From: Pseudodesulfovibrio hydrargyri
GTDB taxonomy: Bacteria; Desulfobacterota; Desulfovibrionia; Desulfovibrionales; Desulfovibrionaceae
Assembly (NCBI RefSeq): GCF_001874525.1
Contig: NZ_LKAQ01000004.1
Span: forward strand, 1,044,937-1,108,936
DNA length: 64,000 nucleotides
Direction: 5' to 3'
Shown in pieces: positions 60,524-64,000 of this stretch. The notes beneath the pieces are model-generated. The model saw only the letters and a program-made list of their open reading frames with translations, was not told where the DNA came from and searched no databases. Every line of letters begins with the position of its first letter. Positions within the stretch are counted from its first letter, which is position 1. The translations under genes were made by a program, and so were the position numbers.

Positions 60524-61825
60524 ATGACATCCATCTTTTTTTCGAGCGGCATATTCCTGGGCTGGTCCCTGGGCGCGAACAACATGTCCAACGTCTTCGG
60601 CACGGCCGTGGGCACCCGGATGATCCGTTTCCGTACCGCGGCCGTCTGGTGCAGCGCGTTCGTCATCCTCGGTTCGGTGGTCAGCGGCGGCGGAGCCTCG
60701 GAGACCCTGGGCAGGCTGGGCTCCATCAACGCCCTGGCCGGGGCCTTCATGGTCGCCCTGGCCTCGGCCGTGACCATGTTCGTCATGACCAAGGCGAGCT
60801 ACCCGGCCTCCACCTCCCAGACCATCGTCGGCTCCATTGTGGGTTGGAACCTTTTTTCCGGGTCGCTCATCGACTACGGGGCCCTGACGCGCATCCTGTC
60901 CACCTGGGTCTTCTGCCCCGTCCTGGCGGCGCTCTTCTCCATGCTCCTGTACGTTCTGTGCCGCAGGCTGTTGCGCTTGACCAAGCCGCACATGCTCACA
61001 CAGGACCACCTGACCCGCCTGGGGCTGCTCCTGGCCGGGATCTTCGGCTCCTACGCCCTGGGGGCCAACAACATCTCCACGGTCATGGGCGTGTTCGTGC
61101 CCATCTCCGATTTTTCGCCCATCAACCTTTTCGGCCTGGTCACCCTGAGCGCGGCGCAGCAGCTCTTCTTCCTCGGCGGCCTGGCCATCGCCGTGGGCGT
61201 GTTCACCTATTCCAAGAAGGTCATCATGACCGTGGGCGGCGGCGGGATCATGAAGCTCTCGCCCGTGGCCGCCTTCATCGTGGTCGTCTCCCACTCCCTG
61301 GTCCTGACCATCTTCTCCTCCCAGGGGCTGAGCGACGCCTTCGTCTCCCTGGGGCTGCCCGCCATTCCGCTGGTGCCCGTGTCCAGTTCCCAGGCCATCG
61401 TGGGTGCGGTGGTCGGCATCGGACTGCTCAAAGGCGGCCGCGCCATCCGCTGGCGCACGGTGGGGGCCATCTGCAGCAGCTGGGCGGTGACCCCGGTCCT
61501 GGCGGCGGGCATCTGCTTCGTCTCCCTGTTCTTCCTGCAGAACGTGTTCATGCAGCAGACCTACCGTCCGGAGCGCTACCGGCTGACCGGGGCCGAGGCG
61601 GCCCGGCTGGCTCCCGAGGTGGATACCGCCGGGCTGGACGGCCTGCTCGGGCGGACCTTTGCCAATGCCCGGGACTTCAAGGACCGGCTGGACCGGGTCC
61701 GGGAGTACTCAGAGGCCGACCTGCGGCGGATCATGGAGACCGCCAGGCTGTGTGATGCGTCGGCGGCCACGGCGCTTCAGGGAGCGGCGGACGCCGAAGG
61801 CGCGGCGCGGGGGGCGATGCCGTGA
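60524..61825 (+). CDS. Pit-family inorganic phosphate transporter
   Basis: The 433-residue, ten-helix permease has two matching halves: GWSLGANNMSNVFGTAVGTR at the start and GSYALGANNISTVMGVFVPI mid-protein, the PHO-4 motifs. It moves phosphate with H+ or Na+. A hydrophilic C-terminal tail of about 65 residues is longer than usual. Confidence 0.94.
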   Translation: MTSIFFSSGIFLGWSLGANNMSNVFGTAVGTRMIRFRTAAVWCSAFVILGSVVSGGGASETLGRLGSINALAGAFMVALASAVTMFVMTKASYPASTSQTIVGSIVGWNLFSGSLIDYGALTRILSTWVFCPVLAALFSMLLYVLCRRLLRLTKPHMLTQDHLTRLGLLLAGIFGSYALGANNISTVMGVFVPISDFSPINLFGLVTLSAAQQLFFLGGLAIAVGVFTYSKKVIMTVGGGGIMKLSPVAAFIVVVSHSLVLTIFSSQGLSDAFVSLGLPAIPLVPVSSSQAIVGAVVGIGLLKGGRAIRWRTVGAICSSWAVTPVLAAGICFVSLFFLQNVFMQQTYRPERYRLTGAEAARLAPEVDTAGLDGLLGRTFANARDFKDRLDRVREYSEADLRRIMETARLCDASAATALQGAADAEGAARGAMP

Positions 61826-62070
61826 ATCGCCATCCGCACCTGGCCGGTGCCGTGTTCCTGGCCTTGGTCCTGGCCGCTTCCCTGACCATGCCGTCCCTGG
61901 CCGGGACAGGGGGGCCGTCCCGGTCCGCCGTCGCCCGCCCGGCCGCATCCGGGGCGTTGCCGCGCGCAACGAAAGTCGGGACGAGCGGTTTCGGACCGCA
62001 AAAGACGGTTGCCAACGCGGAGCCGCCGGACTACTGGTCGTCACCGGCCCGCGTCAAGGCCGAGGTTTGA
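61822..62070 (+). CDS. possible small exported protein (82 aa)
   Basis: GTG at 61822 overlaps the Pit stop. The product has a signal-like segment (AGAVFLALVLAASLTMPSLA) and a low-complexity tail. The tail overlaps a partial second-type repeat (about 61975-62020), so it may be a chance frame. Confidence 0.35.
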   Translation: MNRHPHLAGAVFLALVLAASLTMPSLAGTGGPSRSAVARPAASGALPRATKVGTSGFGPQKTVANAEPPDYWSSPARVKAEV

Positions 62071-62136
62071 CCGGCGCCCGGGCAGGGCATCCTCGACAGC
62101 AACAACCGGCGGACAGCCGCCTTTGGGTGTGACACA

Positions 62137-62640
62137 ATGCAACAACTCGTGCATCTCGTTCTGATCATGGGGGCCGCGCTCGCCGGCGGGCTGCTCGCCA
62201 GCCGCCTGAACGTGCCCGGCAGCGTCATCATCGGCGCCATGCTCGGCGTCATCGTCCTGAAACTGTGCCTGGCGGCCCCCCTGGCCCTGCCCAGGCAGTG
62301 GTCGCTCTTCATCCAGATCGTGGTCGGGGCCACGGTCGGCTCGCGCTTCTCCCTGGACATGCTCCAGCAGCTCAGGCACTACGCGGTGCCCATCCTGCTC
62401 TCGGCGCTGCTGCTGATCCTCCTGGGCAGCGTCATGGCCGTGGTCTTCACCAAGTTCTGGGGCATCGACCCGGGCACGGCCTTCATCAGCACCAGCCCCG
62501 GGGCAATGACCGCCATGACCGGCATGGCCGGCGGCCTGAACGTGGACATCTTCCTGGTCCTGACCTTCCACATCACCCGGGTCATCCTGGTCATCCTCCT
62601 CGCCCCGGCGATCATGCGCATCAGCCGTCTGTTTCTCTAG
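62137..62640 (+). CDS. AbrB-family membrane protein, half-length
   Basis: The 167-residue protein has five or six helices and the AbrB duplication motif (NVPGSVIIGAMLGVIVLKL; FISTSPGAMTAMTGMAGGLN). Full AbrB-type proteins carry two such units (about 350 residues). This one has a single copy, so it may dimerise. Function is unknown. Confidence 0.75.
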   Translation: MQQLVHLVLIMGAALAGGLLASRLNVPGSVIIGAMLGVIVLKLCLAAPLALPRQWSLFIQIVVGATVGSRFSLDMLQQLRHYAVPILLSALLLILLGSVMAVVFTKFWGIDPGTAFISTSPGAMTAMTGMAGGLNVDIFLVLTFHITRVILVILLAPAIMRISRLFL

Positions 62641-62719
62641 CCGCCGCGAGTATGCGACACGAAGACAACGGGTTGCGGCCATGCCGCAACCCTCGCCCAA
62701 CCCTGGAATCCGCAACGGA

Positions 62720-62750
62720 AAAGGCCCCGCGAGGAATCGCAGGGCCTTTG
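62720..62750. terminator. Rho-independent terminator between convergent genes
   Basis: AAAGGCCCCGCGA and TCGCAGGGCCTTT pair across GGAA. Confidence 0.8.
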
Positions 62751-62804
62751 GCATCTGGAGTGGTGTTCGGGACAGAACTGAACTGCCGACACGGGGGCAT
62801 CAGA

Positions 62805-63416
62805 TCAATAGCCGACGGTAAAGCGCTCCCGAACATGCGCGGGCTTTTCCAGCTCATCCACCAGGGCGATGGCGAAATCCTCGAACGAGATGCTCGAGCC
62901 CGCTTCGGTGCTCAAAAGCTGGTCCTTCCCCAGCCTGAATTTGCCCGTCCGCTCGCCGGGGACAAACAGGGCCGAAGGGGAGAGGAAGGTCCAATCGAGA
63001 TCGGTGACGGATTTCAGGTAGTCCAGGAAGTCCGCGCCCTTTGACGCCTCGGGCTTGTACTCCTCCGGAAAGTCGGGCTGATCTATCAGTTTTTTCCCCG
63101 GAGCGACCTCAAGGCTTCCGGCCCCGCCGACGACGAGATAACGCTTTACGCCGGCATCCCTGACGGCCTGGACAAGGACCGCGGGATCGCTGTCGACGAA
63201 GCGTACCGCGCTGATCACGGCGTCATGCCCTTTCAAGAGGGGAGCGAGGCTCTTCCCGTCGTGAACGTCGCCTGTTAGCGGAGTGACGCCGTCAAGCCGG
63301 GCGATCTTTTCAGGGTGGCGGGCTATTCCCGTCACGGTATGATTGCGGGATGTCAATTCCTTCAGAATTCTGGTTCCGACATTACCGGATGCGCCGATCA
63401 GTACGATAGTTGCCAT
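62805..63416 (-). CDS. NAD(P)-binding oxidoreductase (NmrA-like)
   Basis: The 203-residue Rossmann protein has the GASGNVGTRIL dinucleotide site, TPLTGDVHDGKSLAPLLKGH and RYLVVGGAGSLEVAPG. It lies divergent from an HxlR regulator (137 bp apart), the usual quinone/electrophile-response pair. Confidence 0.92.
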   Translation of the reverse strand: MATIVLIGASGNVGTRILKELTSRNHTVTGIARHPEKIARLDGVTPLTGDVHDGKSLAPLLKGHDAVISAVRFVDSDPAVLVQAVRDAGVKRYLVVGGAGSLEVAPGKKLIDQPDFPEEYKPEASKGADFLDYLKSVTDLDWTFLSPSALFVPGERTGKFRLGKDQLLSTEAGSSISFEDFAIALVDELEKPAHVRERFTVGY

Positions 63417-63553
63417 AATGGCCTCCTAGGTATATTAATGAGACGTAGTATTTTTTCTAGACCATAGCCGAGCCCAAAATTTATGACAAGAAGTCAAAAT
63501 ACAATGACCAGGTCAGTGCCGGCTGACCTGCCCAACCCTTCAGGAATTGGATC

Positions 63554-63928
63554 ATGAAAGACGACCAGCTGATATCCTTTGAACAGCCGTGCCCGATACG
63601 GGATGTGCTCGACCGCATCGGCGATAAATGGAGTTTGCTTGTCCTTCATTCGTTGTCCGAGGGCACCCTGCGGTTCAACGGGCTTGTCCGGAACGTTGAA
63701 GACATCTCCAAACAGATGCTGTCCAAGACGCTCAAGCGGCTGGAAAAGGACGGCTTCATAAGGCGTACGCTCTATGCGGAAGTCCCGTTGCGGGTGGAGT
63801 ACGAACTGACCGACATCGGGAAATCCTTCCTCAAGCCCATGGCCGAACTCATCCGCTGGGCCAATGCGAATCACCGGGACATCGTCCTTGCCAGGCAGCA
63901 GTACCGACTCACCAATTCGAATCGATAA
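63554..63928 (+). CDS. HxlR-family transcriptional regulator
   Basis: The 124-residue wHTH protein has the family opening PCPIRDVLDRIGDKWSLLVL with Cys17, then GTLRFNGLVRNVEDISKQML and the wing VPLRVEYELTDIG. The single N-terminal Cys is a likely electrophile or thiol sensor. It is divergent from the oxidoreductase it probably controls. Confidence 0.93.
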   Translation: MKDDQLISFEQPCPIRDVLDRIGDKWSLLVLHSLSEGTLRFNGLVRNVEDISKQMLSKTLKRLEKDGFIRRTLYAEVPLRVEYELTDIGKSFLKPMAELIRWANANHRDIVLARQQYRLTNSNR

Positions 63929-63959
63929 CGGACCGCTTTCCCCCAGCCGAAAAAAGAAA

Positions 63960-63997
63960 AAGCCCTTGCGAAGAGTTCTTCGCAAGGGCTTGTTTTC
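63960..63997 (+). terminator. Rho-independent terminator after HxlR gene
   Basis: AAGCCCTTGCGAAGA and TCTTCGCAAGGGCTT pair perfectly around GT, followed by GTTTT. Confidence 0.93.
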
Positions 63998-64000
63998 CAG

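Noticed and set aside
1-64000. CRISPR arrays and rRNA genes
   Set aside because: No regularly spaced direct repeats and no rRNA sequence were seen.

Overview
The window is GC-rich (locally AT-richer near positions 1-1750, 10070-10520, 24370-26080 and 36530-37390). It looks like a chromosomal piece from an anaerobic sulfate-reducing deltaproteobacterium, probably a Desulfovibrio/Pseudodesulfovibrio relative. The indications are an orange-protein-like cluster of two MinD-type ATPases carrying ferredoxin domains beside NifX-type proteins, a probable selenoprotein, sulfur-linked DsrE/TauE genes, and dispersed terminator-like repeats. The placement is inference; there is no rRNA in the window.

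Region 1 (1-13431) is the right part of an integrated island. A large serine recombinase (11609-13393) sits at its right end, and the sequence that follows is the C-terminal third of comM/yifB, starting in the conserved PCPCG motif. The island's left end lies outside the window. Its cargo includes a sulfur group: the 3' end of a TauE/SafE permease, a small Cys-rich protein, a DsrE-family gene with an in-frame TGA at the expected Cys position followed by a SECIS-like hairpin, an ArsR regulator and a second TauE. The TauE leads into a continuous same-strand operon of an ABC-2 exporter, an ECF sigma factor with zinc-finger anti-sigma, a Spy/CpxP-like protein, a LolCDE/MacB-like ABC pair, a LolA-like periplasmic protein and an outer-membrane beta-barrel. 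Together these read as a mobile, self-regulated envelope or export module. A secreted SNase-like nuclease lies near the recombinase.

Region 2 (13432-33332) is mostly backbone: LysE and PACE exporters, solute-binding proteins, the DUF134/NifX-MinD-MinD-NifX-receiver cluster, a PAS-SpoIIE phosphatase overlapping an MltF-like transglycosylase, an RRM protein, initiator tRNA-Met, a GT-C membrane glycosyltransferase, purD, purE, orphan GspL/M/N-like genes, a half-length GT4 protein, a universal stress protein and a DMT exporter.

Region 3 (33537-45703) holds glnA, an Rhs toxin with a candidate immunity gene and an orphan Rhs-core remnant, an ArsR-controlled permease/thioredoxin/DGC operon, a MOSC protein, an NfeD-stomatin pair, a secreted RTX-type protein and a chloramphenicol-acetyltransferase-like enzyme.

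Region 4 (45872-55577, minus strand) is a complete nucleoside uptake and breakdown operon: two tandem BMP binding proteins, ATPase, two permeases, cdd, deoC, deoA and deoB. Region 5 (55864-64000) has a LysR gene divergent from a CYTH triphosphatase, a second CYTH-like protein, an SLC13 transporter, a DUF47/PhoU-like protein and a Pit phosphate permease. This suggests phosphate or tripolyphosphate handling. An AbrB-type membrane protein and a divergent HxlR/NAD(P)-binding pair close the window. A family of composite intergenic repeats (hairpin plus CCCAAACTTTTT box) recurs at least nine times and probably terminates transcription.
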